A stretch of DNA of 64,000 nt from Megascapheus bottae (GCA_024803745.1 JANJXV010000025.1:15952341-16016340), one strand, 5' to 3'. Positions 1 through 12,205 are shown, counted from the stretch's first letter. Made by a program: numbers and translations. Notes: generated by a model not told the origin, from the letters alone.

Positions 1-644
1 AATTGGAAAGTTTCAATTTGGAAGACATGAATTACCTGGGCCTGCATAGATTCCAGTGAGTGTGGGCAAAAGCTGGATGAGGAATGGAAGGATGAACTAG
101 AAGCTGTTTGTGGAGAGAGAGAGCTCTTGCAAGTCTCGGAGCTGTGCACAAAGGACCTTGGCTGGGGCAATAATATAGCTTGCAGGGGTTGTGGTGCTGG
201 TAGGAGACTACTTTAGAGATGGATGAGAAGCAAAGATAAGTATTCTTCCTCTGTATTCTCCTAGCCTATGCCTCTTGCTTGATGGTAATTTTGAAACAAT
301 CACCTAGTTGACAGAAAGGAGCTGAAGTATATAATCCAGACAATAGTTCCTGAACCATCTGATTGTAAGTTGCTGATCGAATGCACAGTTGCCTGCAATT
401 ATCTTTATTTTAGCAAGAATTCCAACAAAAGAACATCTTTGCACATAATCACAATGCAGTCCTCAAAATCTCTACCATCGAGTCCTCAGGAGTTCACTGA
501 ATGTCCCAGACATGTTCTTTTGACTTAATCCAAAAGAATTAAGCTCAGGGTCATGTGTTGCATTTACTCATAACTGCTTCAGTGTAGAAAGGTTTGTGGG
601 GTTTTTTTTTTAATGATGTTCCCAAGCCTCCTTTCTCCCCTTTA

Positions 645-728
645 TTTTTTTAATCCTGAGATTTGAACTTTGGACTCAGTACTTACAAGGTATATGCTCT
701 TACCACTGAGACACAACTCAGTTCCAGC
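645..728 (-). mobile_element. Old ID-like SINE fragment
   Basis: The reverse complement resembles an ID/tRNA-Ala-like left monomer: the B-box side (ttgaacttt) and the A-box side (taccactgagaca) are both recognisable but degraded. It has no clear tail or target duplication. Confidence 0.5.
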
Positions 729-2129
729 TTGACTGTGCCGAAGATGGAAGGTGGCTTACTTTGTAGCATGTACCTCAGAGTGAGTTTATCTTCCTTCATT
801 ACTAAATTCCTCTTCTACATTTGTGTTAAACCATTTTCCATGCTATCACCAAACACTCAAGGCCTGGCATACTTTGTAGGAGACAAGAGGTTTATCTGAT
901 TCATTGTTTTAGCCTGAAATCCAAGCAGCATGATACTGGCTCTGACCAGAAACCTTCTTCGTCCTGGCAGATGGACCCAAAGCAGGAGAACATGAGAGAG
1001 GGAGGAGTCGCCTGGTAGTAGAGGAAGCCAGAGAGACAATAGGAAAAACATTTATATCACTAGGCTTTCCAAGAGCTACATGAGACAGCATTTGGAAGCA
1101 CTTAGCTAGTGGTGGTACTTAGTAATAGTCAGTGGTAAATCTTTGTCTCAGACTGAACGATTTTATTCTCAAGTGTGGGCCCTTTCCTCAACTTAAACTT
1201 ATTAGAGTCAGGTTCTTATCTTTTACTTCTTACTAACTGCTTCCCCCTGCACACAGAGAGCCTGGTAGTGTGATTTACCCTTAGTAGGTATTAAATATAT
1301 GTTGATTAGTCATTGAATAATCCCCTTTCATTCCAAGATCATCTACCTGTACATGATCTTGCTAATAAGAGCAGTTTCCTTACCTTTTGTCAGAGCACTG
1401 GGAAGATACTGATTTTTCCCCCCAACCTCTCTTCTGTTTTTTGATTATAAATCAATAGTCTGATAGCACAGTCGAAGTCGCAGTCTCGAGATGCTGGGAA
1501 ATGATTTCTATGTTTTCCCCCTAATGCACCATCCTAGATTCCCTTCTGTGTTTGAAAGTTTACTCTAGACTGAGAAGTGACTGCATGATGACCTTGTGTT
1601 TTTATGCTTTAAAAACTGTAGCAACATATGCCAGGAACATTTTAAAACAATGTATTGCTCTGGCCTGGTTATCTTCCAGCCGTGGGTCATTATGAATGAC
1701 TTTTAGTAACTGGATTGGATTTTATGAAACCCACAGCACTCTGAGATACAGTTGATAGTCTGCATGCTTGTGAGAGGTTTTTTTTTTTCCTTCTTCTTGT
1801 TTCTACCTAGCAAAGCTCTCTGTTAAAAATAGACCATGTTTTTTGAAATAATGTCTCCTCCTTTCTTAGGACTGATTTTTGCATCTCTTAAGAGAGATCG
1901 ACTGCATTGAATCAATCAATATCTATCCTGTTATTTCTCTATAAGTGTCTCTGATGTAGAAATCTTATTATCATAAGGATTTAGCATTTACTCTTTTTTT
2001 TTAGTTCAATAATTATCTAGGCTGTATTCCACAATCTCTTGGTTAAAAGTTTAAAATCAATTATATCTGGAAAGTAAAATTCATGGCTTGGTATGACATA
2101 TAGCCAGCATTTAAGAATGTGTAGAATGG
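729..2129. other. Unique AT-rich non-coding sequence
   Basis: I see no convincing gene. A short stretch near 1255-1320, ending in ttagtaggtattaaatatatgttga, resembles the 3' end of an old MIR-type repeat. Short open frames show no protein family likeness. Confidence 0.5.
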
Positions 2130-2322
2130 AACCCAGTTACTGGTGGCTCACACCTATCATCGCAGGCTGAGATCTGAGGGTCATAGTTCAAAGCCAGCCC
2201 ATGCAGGAAAACTCACTAGACTTATCTGTAATTAACTGACAAAGGGACAGAAGTATAGATGTGGCTCAAGTGGTAGTGTGCCGACCTTGAACAAAAAAGA
2301 CAAGGCCTAGGTTCCTGGCCTC
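2130..2322 (+). mobile_element. B1-Geo-like chimeric SINE
   Basis: The left part matches the B1/7SL pattern (ggtggctcacacctatcat, ggctgagatctgaggg). The right part is the shared module gtggctcaagtggtag. It is diverged and lacks a clean tail. Confidence 0.75.
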
Positions 2323-2371
2323 ATGAGTGTTACTTTCTTAGAAAACACTTAATAAATAGTAATTAGTTTCT

Positions 2372-2570
2372 GGACTGGGAGTTTGGCCTAGTGGTAGAGT
2401 GCTTGCCTAGCATGCACCAAGACCTGGATTTGATTCCTTGGTACCACATACATAGAAAAGCCAGAAGTGGTGCTGTGGTTCAAATGGCAGTATTAGCCTT
2501 GAGAAAAAAGCCTAAGGACAGTGCTCAGGCCCTGAGTTCAAGCCCCAGGACTGGCAAAAAACAAAACAAA
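2372..2570 (+). mobile_element. IDL-Geo-like SINE
   Basis: An ID-like left monomer (ggcctagtggtagagtgctt, cctagcatgca, B box ggatttgattcc) is followed by the right module and ends gactggcaaaaaacaaaac. It sits directly before the pyrimidine tract. Confidence 0.88.
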
Positions 2571-2576
2571 TAGTAG

Positions 2577-2887
2577 TATTTCCTCCTTCCCTCCCCCTCC
2601 CTCTCTTTCTTCTTTTTTCTTTCTCTCTTTCTTCCTCTTTCTTTTTTCTTTCTCTCGCTCCTTCCCTCCCTCCTTCTTTCCCTCCTTCCCTTCCTTCCTT
2701 CTTCCCTCCCTCCCTCCTTCCCTTCTTCCCTCCTTCCCTCCTTCTTCCTTCCTTCCCTCCCTCCCTCCCTTTCTCCCTCCTTCCTTTCTTCCTTCCTTTC
2801 TTCCTTCCCTCCTTCTTTCCCTTCCTCCCTCCCTCCCTCCCTCCCTCCCTCCCTCCTTTCCTCCTTCCTTCCTTCCTTCCTTCTTTC
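2577..2887 (+). repeat. Pyrimidine tract (CCTT/CCCT/TTTC)n, about 310 bp
   Basis: The + strand is almost purely C and T. Open frames rich in Glu, Gly, Lys and Arg on the other strand are translations of this tract, not genes. Confidence 0.97.
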
Positions 2888-2982
2888 CACAGTCCTGGGG
2901 CTTAAACATAGGACCTGGGCACTGTCCCTGAGCCTTTTTGTGCTCAGGCTAGTGTTCTATCAATAGATCATCTGGCCCCACA
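2888..2982 (-). mobile_element. Partial SINE right module
   Basis: The reverse complement shows the right-module landmarks (cagtcctggggcttaaac, gcactgtccctgag, tggcccc at the far end). The tract at 2577-2887 may have grown from its A/T-rich tail. Confidence 0.7.
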
Positions 2983-5575
2983 ATGGCAGAGGTGTAGGCA
3001 TTGCCTGCTTGTCCCTCTTTATGTGGGTTTCTTGGTGCTTTCAACACGTGGTATGGCCGTATACCTGTACATGTCTATACAGAGCCTTTACTGGGATTTG
3101 GGATGGAGTACCATCCTAAATAGGACATCAGGTACCATCCCAAATACGACATCAGGGAGCTCAGGTGGCTTCACCTGAAAAATCCCAAATCTGTGGGCAT
3201 TAGCAGGAACCGGTCAGCTGCTTATTTTTATCTTGTCAGCTTTATACATTTGGAGACAAATGTGCTGTGCAGCAACTGAAATGGGTCCAGGCTGAAGTTC
3301 ACCAGCCCACATTGACTCACCACCTCTGCCTATGGGTGAGTCCAGAGGCCTTGGCTGCAGGTGCCTCCAGATGCTCACAGGAACTTTGGTGTTACTCACC
3401 CCTGGAGCATCCTTTTTAACTCCTCCTGGTGATCTCTGTCTGCATGTGTCTTTTCAGCCTGGCTAATGGACACTGATATTTTACCTTCCAATCTGATATG
3501 CTCACCCATCATCCAGCCCATACTGACAAAAGAGCTATTAGTGGCCCTGAAGAAAGAACAGACAGAGATGTCACAGAAGCAGGCTTTCTAGCCAGTATCT
3601 CACCCCGTTTGTCATGGTAGGCAAGCTGTCCCGTGTCAAGTGTCACACCTGGTTCAGAGAGGCCTCTCCCCACCTACCAGGCACTTCCACAGCACAGTCA
3701 GATGTCGTCCTTTTCAAATCTCTGTTGGCCGAATGGCTCTCTGCCCTAGGGATTTCTGTACATTGGTTTTCTGGAGCTTCGAAATCAAATGCGTGGAGAA
3801 GAAAGGTGTTAGTGCCGAAGATGGAATGGAAGGAATGTGTACATCTAGCATTGGAAGTGTGTTGCTGGGAACAGAGTTGACAATTGGCTGAATGAAAAGG
3901 CCTTTTTGAAAACAAATCTTTGTGAAAAGACATCGTGTTGGAAGAGGTCAGCTCTCTGAGCTGATTACTCCTTCCGAAGAGTCTTTACATAGACATATGG
4001 CTTTCTCAGAATCAGCCAAGTGAATCAGAGTGGTCCAAGACCTTGTGAAACATTTGTATTGTTATGCTGAATGGGAAATCTAGTTTGAAATTTCCTTCAC
4101 CCACATTTCACCTGGGAAACCTGATAGAACCATGTCTAAGTTCAGCTGGTTTTCTGTTAGGAAGTGTAATGTTACTTTGTGCTTCATTCTTCTCTTCTCA
4201 TTCCTCACCCTTCTCACTGCCCCAGAGGCAAGAAATACTGTTCACAGATAACTTGTCCTTACTACTATGCACACACAACATGCCTTGGATCTATAGTATT
4301 GACAGTGCACTAAATGGGAGTTCCTGACCAGAGCACTCCTGTGTGAGCTGTGTGAGCTGGTTATCTGTTTTAAGACATCTCTGTGCAAGCTTGGAAAGTG
4401 CTGATAGAACATGCACTTACTTTGATGCCCCAAGTACTGGCTAAGCATTGTTTCTCATGACTAAGACACCAAGGGGCACTGCCTCACCCTATCCACTGAG
4501 GACCAGCAGGCAGAGGAGAGCCACAAGTGACTCAGATCATCAATAGTTCCCTTCTTGGAAGTTAACTCTTGTTAACTATGAGGGTGATTGAACCCCCAAG
4601 CCTAGAGGTGTGTGTATAAGCATTCTCTGAAGCTTCCTGCTTTGTTTTTTTTTTTCCTGGTGTTAGATTTTTTTTTTTTTTAAAGAATGCAATCCTGTTC
4701 TGAAGAAGGTGAAAACCTTTCTTAGCTTTGTGCCTACAGAGAATAAAGGTACAGTTGGTTCACCCTTGTTGAGTTGACTATTAATGCTACAAGTCAGCCT
4801 CAGAACATTTTAAACTAGTTTACAGGATTGAAGAGTGGAGCTTTTCGTTTTTACAGGATAACTCGGAAAAGCCCTTTAGCATTTCTAGCTGGGGCCTCTA
4901 GTATGCCTTAATCTCTCAGTTTGCATTAATGAATGCTGCTTGGAGGCTGGAATGTTTGCTTATAAACCAAGCCAAGCAATGAATCTAGGATAAAAAAGAT
5001 AAAAGCAATGTATGTGGCTATAAATCTTCCCTAGGTTGGAGGTGAAGGAAAGAGGGAGAGAGGGAGGCAGCAGCTCATATTTTTCCTGAACACTATTATT
5101 TACTTTCCATGTTTGGCTTTGGCAAGACAGCTCTGCTCCTTTTCAGAGGGGCCAGTTGGAGCAACTCAGACATTGTTCTGGCTTCTCGATCACCTTCAGT
5201 TAATCTCTGTAGAGGAGCTTGCTCATGTGCTTCCTGCCATTGCTGGTTTTCTACATTTGCATAATTCTACATAGACTTATTTTTACACCAAGATAATTCT
5301 TACCACAGATATCCTAGTAACTCTTTGCTGACAGCTCAAATGGGGTGAATCGTGTTCCCTTCAAATTCACGTCTGCCCCAAACCTGCAACAACTAAAAGT
5401 CCCACAGACATAACCAGGGAAGAATGAAGATGAGATCACAACAAATTAGTGTGGTTCCTACAGCCAACGACTGTCATCCTTCTAAGTAAGAAGACAGAGA
5501 AACTCACAGGGGAATGTCCAATGAAGACAAACCCCTATCCTTCGCCATCTCCTCCCCTGCCCCCTCACCCAAAGC
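2983..5575. other. Non-coding sequence with a small tandem repeat
   Basis: No gene is seen. A 24 bp unit occurs twice in tandem at 3109-3132 and 3133-3156 with two mismatches. Around 4900-5040 the sequence is SINE-free and rich in A/T-tracts with a GGAATG motif. Pure T runs occur near 4648-4680. Confidence 0.5.
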
Positions 5576-5599
5576 TGTTGGGGTATGGGGGGCAGTGCC

Positions 5600-5803
5600 A
5601 GTTCTCGAGCTTGAACTCAAGGCACTGTCCCTTTGCTTTCTTTTTGCTCAACGGTAGCATTCTACTATCTTGAGGCACACCTCCACTTCCAGTTGTTTTG
5701 CTTGTTAATTGGAGATACGACTTAATGGTTCAGGTTGGCTTTGAAGCTGGATCCTCAGTCTCCTGGATAACTAAGGTTATAGGTGTGATCCACCAGTACC
5801 CAG
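5600..5803 (-). mobile_element. B1-Geo-like chimeric SINE
   Basis: On the reverse strand: right-module landmarks (cttgaactcaaggcactgtc, cacctccacttcc), the linker gttaattggaga, then the B1-like part (ctcctggataactaaggtta, taggtgtga, ccaccagtaccc). Confidence 0.78.
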
Positions 5804-6000
5804 TTGATTTTCTGTCTTCAGGATTCCATACCTACAGAAGAATCAATTCATGTGTTTGAAGGCACCAAGTTTGTGGTGTTTTTTATTGTTGTTTTGTTTT
5901 GTTTTAATAGAAGCACTAGGGAACTCATGCAACATCCAAGCCAGAATGGTAGAGTTCACATGTCAGTCTCCATTGACGTGTAGCTATAAGCACTCCAAGT

Positions 6001-6076
<76 letters not shown>

Positions 6077-6077
6077 T
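6001..6077 (+). repeat. (TTTC)n microsatellite
   Basis: About 77 bp of near-perfect TTTC repeats. It abuts the T-rich end of the minus-strand SINE that follows, so it probably grew from that element's A-tail. Confidence 0.97.
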
Positions 6078-6094
6078 CCCCCCTCTCCCTCTCT

Positions 6095-6262
6095 ATCCTA
6101 GGGCTTGATCTCAGGGCTGAGGACTGTCCTTGGGCTTTCTTAAGGCTAGAACTCTGACACTTGAGCCACAGCACCACCTCAGGCTTTTTTCTATGTATGT
6201 GTTACTGAGGAATCGAATCCGGGTCTTTGTGAATGCTAGGCAAGCATTCCCAACCCTCACTC
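6095..6262 (-). mobile_element. IDL-Geo-like SINE
   Basis: Reverse-strand dimer: right module (cttgatctcagggctgagga, cttgagccacagcacc), then the B box complement ggaatcgaatccgggt and the A-box side gctaggcaagcattcccaac. Confidence 0.85.
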
Positions 6263-6773
6263 CAAGTTTTTCTAGTTCTTAAACCATACTGATTATAATC
6301 AATATGGCCAACTTTTCCATATGCAAATTTTCTTGTGTCTGGCACATCTCCCATTGTAATTTAGTCATATATCATTAGGCATATTTGCCAGAATTCTAGA
6401 CCCCTACAGGAAGTTTTCATGGTCTTTTTGAATCTTAACTTTTATAAAAGATCTGCAGGATTTGATGTCTATCACCCTTGTTGTTCTGTCAAAATGAATT
6501 TTGAAATTCCTTAGTCTAGCTCCTTGTATCACCTTGGGGCTTGAAGGATCGATTGAGTCTTGAAGTATTATTTGTTCACTGTTATGAGTCTCAAATGCAC
6601 AGGTTAGATAATCAACAAAGCTGTGAAGAATGATGCTATATAGCTGTGTCTTTTCTGAAATTTTGAGTTAGGAACACATTTGGGCATCGCATGCAGGCTT
6701 CCACTATTAGGGTGGGGAGCAAGGAAGCTGTTATGGGGAGCATAAGAGATAGTGTCTTTAAAAGAGGAAATGA

Positions 6774-7012
6774 TTGCCTGGCACTCATGTCTTACTTCTG
6801 TAATCTTAGCTATTCAGAAGGCTGAAATCTGGAGGATCATATTTTGAAGCCATCCTGAGGAGAAAATGATATGAAACTCCAATTCCAATTAACTAGCAAA
6901 ATGCTGGACAGGTGGTGTACCTCAAATGGTAGAACACCAGCTGTTAACAGCAAGCAAGCTGAATATGCATAAAGCCCTAAGTTCAAGCCATGGTACTGGC
7001 ACACATTATAAG
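6774..7012 (+). mobile_element. B1-Geo-like chimeric SINE
   Basis: B1-like start (ctgtaatcttagctattcag, aggctgaaatctggagg), a linker with ccaattaacta, the right module, and the end ggtactggca. Confidence 0.75.
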
Positions 7013-7047
7013 AAAGGAGGGAATGAGTCCTTTGGTTAATAATAAAG

Positions 7048-7234
7048 GGGCCAGGAATTTAGCCTAGTGGCAGAATGCACAAAGACCCAGGTTCAATTCC
7101 TCAGTACCACATACATAGAAAAAAGCCAGAAGTGGTGCTGAGGCTCAAGTGGTAGAACTCTAGTCTTAAGAAAGTTCAAGGACAGTGCTTAGGCCCTGAG
7201 CTCAAGCCCAGGACTGGCAAATAATAATGATAAC

Positions 7235-7270
<36 letters not shown>
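7048..7270 (+). mobile_element. IDL-Geo-like SINE with (TAA)n tail
   Basis: The left monomer starts ggggccaggaatttagccta and has lost about 15 bp around the anticodon region (cagaatgcacaaagaccc). The right module is intact. The tail has become a (TAA)n/(ATA)n microsatellite at about 7222-7270. Confidence 0.88.
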
Positions 7271-7827
7271 CATAGAGAATCTTGGAGATGTTGATGAAGA
7301 TGTCAGTGTGCTTCCACAGTGTGCATATTCTCAGCTGTGTACTGGAAGTTTGCATCCAGACACTCAGACCCCCTTGCTGGGAAAATTAATGATGCACTAG
7401 TGACAATGGTCACTTGAAGCCATGGTGGAGGCATTTATGTGGTGGGAAAATGTAACTGAGCTCCTGCTGTCCTGCATTTAAACATGATGCCATGTGGCTG
7501 CATTTCTTGGAACAGGAACCCTCTCTTTCACCGCAAAGTACTCCCTGACCATAGAAAAATTGGCCTGGTACAAATGCAACCTCCTGTCTCCAGATCAGCT
7601 ATGGATAACACTGGCATTAGCAGGTGCTAAAAAGAAATGGTAAAAATCTTGGCCATGTCTATGCACAGCTTTTCTAGTTTATTTGACCAATAGCCCCTTC
7701 CAAAACAAATAGGCTTAAAAGCAATGGCAATGGAGGTGTTTTCGTGCACTCATTTAGTTTTAGGTGAACTCGTTTAGAAAATTCACTACTTAAAATTCAC
7801 TTCTTTAAAATAAAAAAAATTAAAAAA

Positions 7828-8058
7828 GGATTTGGGAGGCTCACACCTATAATCCTAGCTACTCTCAGGAGGCTGAGGTGTGGGGATCAAGATTTGAAAC
7901 CAGCCTGTGCATTAAAGTACATGAGACACTTATCTCCAGTTAACCACCAGAAAGCTGGAAGTGGAGCTGTAGTGTGCCAGCCTCGAGCTCAAAAGCTCAG
8001 AGACAATGCCTAAGCTCTGAGTCCAAGCCCCAAGACTGGTACCAAAAGCAACAACAAC
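7828..8058 (+). mobile_element. B1-Geo-like chimeric SINE
   Basis: B1-like left part (aggctcacacctataatcct, aggaggctgaggtgtgggg), the linker ccagttaaccaccag, the right module, and the tail ccaaaagcaacaacaacc. Confidence 0.83.
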
Positions 8059-8165
8059 CAATATATCCCAAGTCTGGATGCTTCTGGCTGAGAATGGGAT
8101 AATTGAGGTTCCAAGCTAACCTGAGCAGAAAAGTCTACAAGACTTCTTTTCAACCTATAGCTGAG

Positions 8166-8320
8166 TAAGTGCCATGTGATTGTTATCCCTATCTAGTTGG
8201 GAGGATGAGATTGGCAGGACTGCCACTGCAGGCCAGCCTGGACAAAAGTCTGAGATATCCTGTCTCAGTAGAGGGAACCTGGATGTAGTGGCACAAGCCT
8301 GTTAGCCCAACAATGATGAG
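8166..8320 (+). mobile_element. Old 7SL/B1-like SINE fragment
   Basis: It has B1-like order: gaggatgagattggcaggac, gcaggccagcctggaca, cctgtctcagtag, then a second weak ggcacaagcctgttag. No right module follows, so it may predate the chimeric family. Confidence 0.45.
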
Positions 8321-8326
8321 AGGCCT

Positions 8327-8962
8327 AAAATAGATGGATTGTCATCTAGGTACAGACCCAAATGGGAAGCAAGATCATATCTCAAAAATAACCACCACAT
8401 ATTTATACACAATGGAATTCTATGCTGCCATCAGAAAGAATGACAATGCCCCATTTGTAAGGAAATGGAAAGACTTAGAAAAAATCATGTTAAGTGAAGT
8501 AAGGCAGACTCAAAGGAACATAGGCTCAATGGTTTCCCTCATTTGTCATAATCAGTAGAAACCTTGGGCTCTCCTAGCAGAGATTTACAATAGAGCAAAA
8601 CCTAGATACATAAGGCTATACAGGATGACGCTAAATGAAACGACCTTCAGGGTATAGAAACAAAAGCCATATAATGTGTGATTGTTATCCTTAATGTACT
8701 ATGTTATTTCTCTTTTACTGTCCCTTGGTTATCTCATATTGTTACAGCATCTTACCTTGTTATGTTTATTTGATTATTTGAAATAGGATAGAGAAGGGGG
8801 AAAAACAAGGTGAAGGGTGAAGGTAGGGGGAGGGAAATGGGAACCAAAACATGAGAAAGGGTATCAAAGTTTGTGAAGTAATGCATCTTCTATCTGGCAA
8901 ATATAAAGTAACCCTTCTATTAATTACAATAAAAAATATATGTGTAAAAATTTAAAAAAAAA
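8327..8962 (+). mobile_element. LINE-1 3' end (ORF2 C-terminus and 3' UTR)
   Basis: An open stretch at about 8391-8515 translates to YTMEFYAAIRKNDNAPFVRK and on to IMLSEVRQTQRN, typical of the L1 ORF2 C-terminal region. A 3' UTR follows with a G-rich block (aggtagggggagggaaatgg), then cttctattaattacaataaa and an A-rich end. It is 5' truncated and not functional. Confidence 0.88.
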
Positions 8963-8987
8963 ACACCACAGAAAAGGAACAGGAAGG

Positions 8988-9204
8988 AAGCCAGGAACTG
9001 GTGACTCATGCTTATAATCATAGCTACTCAGGAGGCTGAGATCTAAGAATCACAGTTCGAAGCAAGCCTAGACAGGAAAGTCCATGAGACTCATCTCCAA
9101 TAAACTACTCATAAAGGCCAGAAGTGATGCTGTGGCTCAAGTAGCAGCTCACTAATGTTGAGCCAAAAAAGTGAGTTGAAATCCTAGGACTGGCAGACAA
9201 ACAC
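8988..9204 (+). mobile_element. B1-Geo-like chimeric SINE
   Basis: It starts gccaggaactggtgactcat and has aggaggctgagatctaagaa, the linker aataaactactca, the right module and ctaggactggcagaca. An (AC)n run follows at 9210-9256. Confidence 0.8.
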
Positions 9205-9209
9205 GTGCA

Positions 9210-9256
9210 TATACACACACGCACACACACGCACACACACACAAACACACACACGA
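9210..9256 (+). repeat. (AC)n interrupted microsatellite
   Basis: Imperfect AC repeats with G interruptions between two SINEs, probably grown from the tail of the first. Confidence 0.9.
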
Positions 9257-9494
9257 ACCAGGTACTGGTAACACACTTGTAATCCTAACTACTTAAGAGG
9301 CTGAGATTGAGATTCAAGGATTGAGGTTCAAATGCAGCCTGTGATTTCTCTCCAATTTGTCACCAAAAAGCAGAATAAGTAGAGCATAGCTCAAGTAGTA
9401 GAAGGCCTGACTTGAAAAAAGTTAAAGGACAGTGACCAGGCCTTAAATTCAATCCCCAGTACCAAAACAACATCAGTGTAAACAAACAAACAAG
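9257..9494 (+). mobile_element. B1-Geo-like chimeric SINE
   Basis: Left part ccaggtactggtaacacact with taatcctaactacttaagag; the right module is recognisable through ggacagtgaccaggcc and ccccagtacc. A (CAAA)n-like tail follows. Confidence 0.77.
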
Positions 9495-9553
9495 CTGGAG
9501 GCACACTTGCCTAGCAAGTGTGATGCCCTGAGTTCTAAACTTCAGTAATATAT
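9495..9553 (+). mobile_element. ID-like left-monomer fragment
   Basis: Only the segment cacttgcctagcaagtgtga through ccctgagttc is left, resembling the tRNA-like left monomer. Confidence 0.5.
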
Positions 9554-9561
9554 TCAGATTC

Positions 9562-9630
9562 TCTTGCTCTCTCTCTTCCTCCCTTCCTTCCTCCTCCTCT
9601 TCCCCCCTACCTCCCCCTTGCCCTCCTCAC
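9562..9630 (+). repeat. Pyrimidine-rich simple repeat
   Basis: CT-rich tract with TCTCTC, CCTTCC and CTCCTC blocks. Confidence 0.85.
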
Positions 9631-10333
9631 CTGAAGGTGTCATATGTCAGCCTGGTTTTTCTGGGGCTGTGGGGTAATGAAGGGAAAGGCAGGAAGATTA
9701 TTTAATGTGAACCCTACAGGCTTTGCTGTCTCAATTTAACTCTTCAGGGCTATCCTGTGCTTGGAAGCCTCTATATTATTAACATGGAAATTCTTCTTAG
9801 CTTTCATTTGAGAAAGATCAGAAAATTAAAATGACTCATTCCTGATCCTACAAGGAAGTAAGTAGAAGAGGCAAGGGGGTTGGAGGGGGAAACAGTTCTA
9901 AAAGAAAGAAGGAGAAGGTGCAAGGGAGTCTGTGTGTATTTGTAAATATTGGGAAATTAGGTTTTGATGATTTATGACTTCGTTTATTTAATACAAATGT
10001 TGGGAGGGCTCCTTATGACCCAGAACACTGAATCTCTGCAGTGCAGTCTCTAGAACAAGGGCTAAAACACCATCTCCAGTTCTATCATCAGTTACATATA
10101 TCGCTTGATAATGCATCAAGGAGCTGAGAGGCAGGCATGACCGCCCTGCATCCCTTTATGCCTTAACTCAGTGTAAGTAAGTAGCCTAGAATTAAATAAT
10201 TTGTGCCTGTACTTCCTGATGAATATCCTACATCCTGTTCTTAATTCAAAATGCAGGCAGTGGTGTTTTTAAATCACCATCTTACACTATATGTTTGGTA
10301 AAGTTGACGTTTCCATAATATATATGTTCTTTT

Positions 10334-10388
<55 letters not shown>

Positions 10389-11074
10389 TATCTACAGTAT
10401 AGGAGATCAAAGCTTCTTTAGTCCTACACTGTGTCCTGGACAGTCCAGCTTTATCTTAATAAAGGAAGATGGAGCTTGGGTTTCTCTTGGGCGATTCTAT
10501 ATCTTAATAACACTGTGAGCTGTCCACAGAGCATCCATCACTGCCCAGACCAATTGCACGGAAGCTGTCTGTTGCCCATTGTCTGTGTCTGTAGAACCTT
10601 GCACAGCTGGTCCTAAACGCCAGCCAGTCTTTTCTTACTCCAGCTGACAGAGCTAATCAGGGTGATCAATATGGCCTCCGCTCTTCATGGCACACACACA
10701 CTAAGTGGATTTGCTTTACTTAATATCCATGTGGAGTAACTGTCAGGGCAGTGGAGATTTTAACTAAGCCCTGACAATTAACCTATGCTAGAAAAGAATA
10801 AGAGCTACCATAGCCATAAAAGCAAAAGCTCTGTGGGCTAGGGTATCCCAAACTGGGCTTTAGAATTCTTTCCCAAGTGATTTTTTTTTCCCATGACTAA
10901 GCACAAAGAGAGCTAAGGGTTGGAAAACCTAAGGAATGTTATAAGCATTCACTAACAGTCTTACAGCTCGTAAGTTTTAAGAGGACTTTCAAAGTTCACT
11001 TAATCAATAGTGATGTCTGGCATTTACCAAGACTAAGTGTAAATTTGAGCACACTTCTACAGATAATTTGCCTT
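9631..11074. other. Unique non-coding sequence around a (GT)n repeat
   Basis: No gene is seen. A (GT)n of about 45 bp lies at 10337-10382. Poly-Cys/Val open frames across it come from the repeat. Confidence 0.6.
10337..10382 (+). repeat. (GT)n microsatellite
   Basis: About 23 uninterrupted GT units. Confidence 0.97.
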
Positions 11075-11077
11075 TTT

Positions 11078-11283
11078 CTTTTTTTTTTTTCTTTTTTTGC
11101 CAGTTCTGGGGCTCACACCCAGGGTCTGGGCACTATCCTTGGGCTTTCTCAAGGCTAGTACTCTACCACTTGAGCTACAGAACCACTTCTGGCTTTTTCT
11201 ATGTATGTGGTACCAAGAAATTAAACCCAGGGCTTCATGCATACAAGGTAAAGCACCCTACACTAGGCCGTGCTCTGGCCCTA
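11078..11283 (-). mobile_element. IDL-Geo-like SINE
   Basis: Reverse-strand dimer with a T-rich head (tail complement), ccagttctggggctcacacc, ctcaaggctagtactctacc, then the left monomer complement and a terminal taggccgtgctctggccc. Confidence 0.87.
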
Positions 11284-11559
11284 ATTCACTATTTTTTAAT
11301 TGGTGAATAATAACTGCAAGTTGTTCTGAGTACAGTATGTTTGGTACATTTATACTTTCTACCATGATTGATTCAGGATATTTTTGATTTACCATTCACT
11401 GATTGTACTACAAAATACTACAAGTTTGTAAAATACAAATTTATTGCGTATAAACTAAAGGCTTCAGCCCTAATTAATCTGTGTCAAAACCAACTGCAAT
11501 CACTATTTGTACAGTGTGCTCTGTTGAGTTATCCTGCCATTAAAGAGTTCCACCAACCA

Positions 11560-11790
11560 GCCACCATGACTCATTCATCTTAATCTGGCTACTTTGGAGG
11601 CTGAAATCTGTAGGATTATGGTTCAAAGCCAGCCAAGGCAAAAAAAAAAAAAAGTGTATGAAACTCTTATCTCCAAAACCAGCAGCAAAATGGCAGACTG
11701 GAGGTAGCTCAAGTGCTAGAACACTAACCATGTGCAAGAATTCTGAGTGAGAATGTCACTAGCACCAAAAAGGGAAAAAAAAAAAATCAA
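11560..11790 (+). mobile_element. B1-Geo-like chimeric SINE
   Basis: B1-like block ctactttggaggctgaaatc, an internal A-run at 11640-11653, the linker and a worn right module (aggtagctcaagtgctaga), then an A-rich end. Confidence 0.7.
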
Positions 11791-12205
11791 ATTCATTTAT
11801 GTGGATCCTGCCTACTCTTGGATCTACTTGGCCTACTTGGATCTTTCTATGGAATTATATTGTAATTTTCCCTCTGCTGTCAGTGGTATGATGGCTCACT
11901 TCCCGGCTATTCCCTGTATCATTGACTACAAAGGAAGGTGATGGGTTTGATGGCTCTAAAAAGTCTGTGGATATACCAAAGGGTGCTGCTCCAACTGGCT
12001 TCATAATAATGTTGCATGCTGATTTTGTATTCTGTTGAGATAGTTCATTGGTGTTAATTTTAATTGCATCATTTAACTCAAATCTTCATTAAATTGGGTA
12101 AAATCCACAGTTAGACTTGAAACTCGACATGTTGTTTGCATATGGTCACATATTTTCATATTTGTTCCAAATTTAAAGAAATCAGTCTGAGCTGACTTGC
12201 AATAT

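Noticed and set aside
2525..2909. Glu/Gly/Lys/Arg-rich open frames of more than 120 codons on the minus strand
   Set aside because: They are translations of a homopyrimidine simple repeat with no other coding signal.
8327..8558. Possible host gene encoding YTMEFYAAIRKNDNAPFVRK
   Set aside because: This is the C-terminal part of L1 ORF2, followed by an L1 3' UTR.
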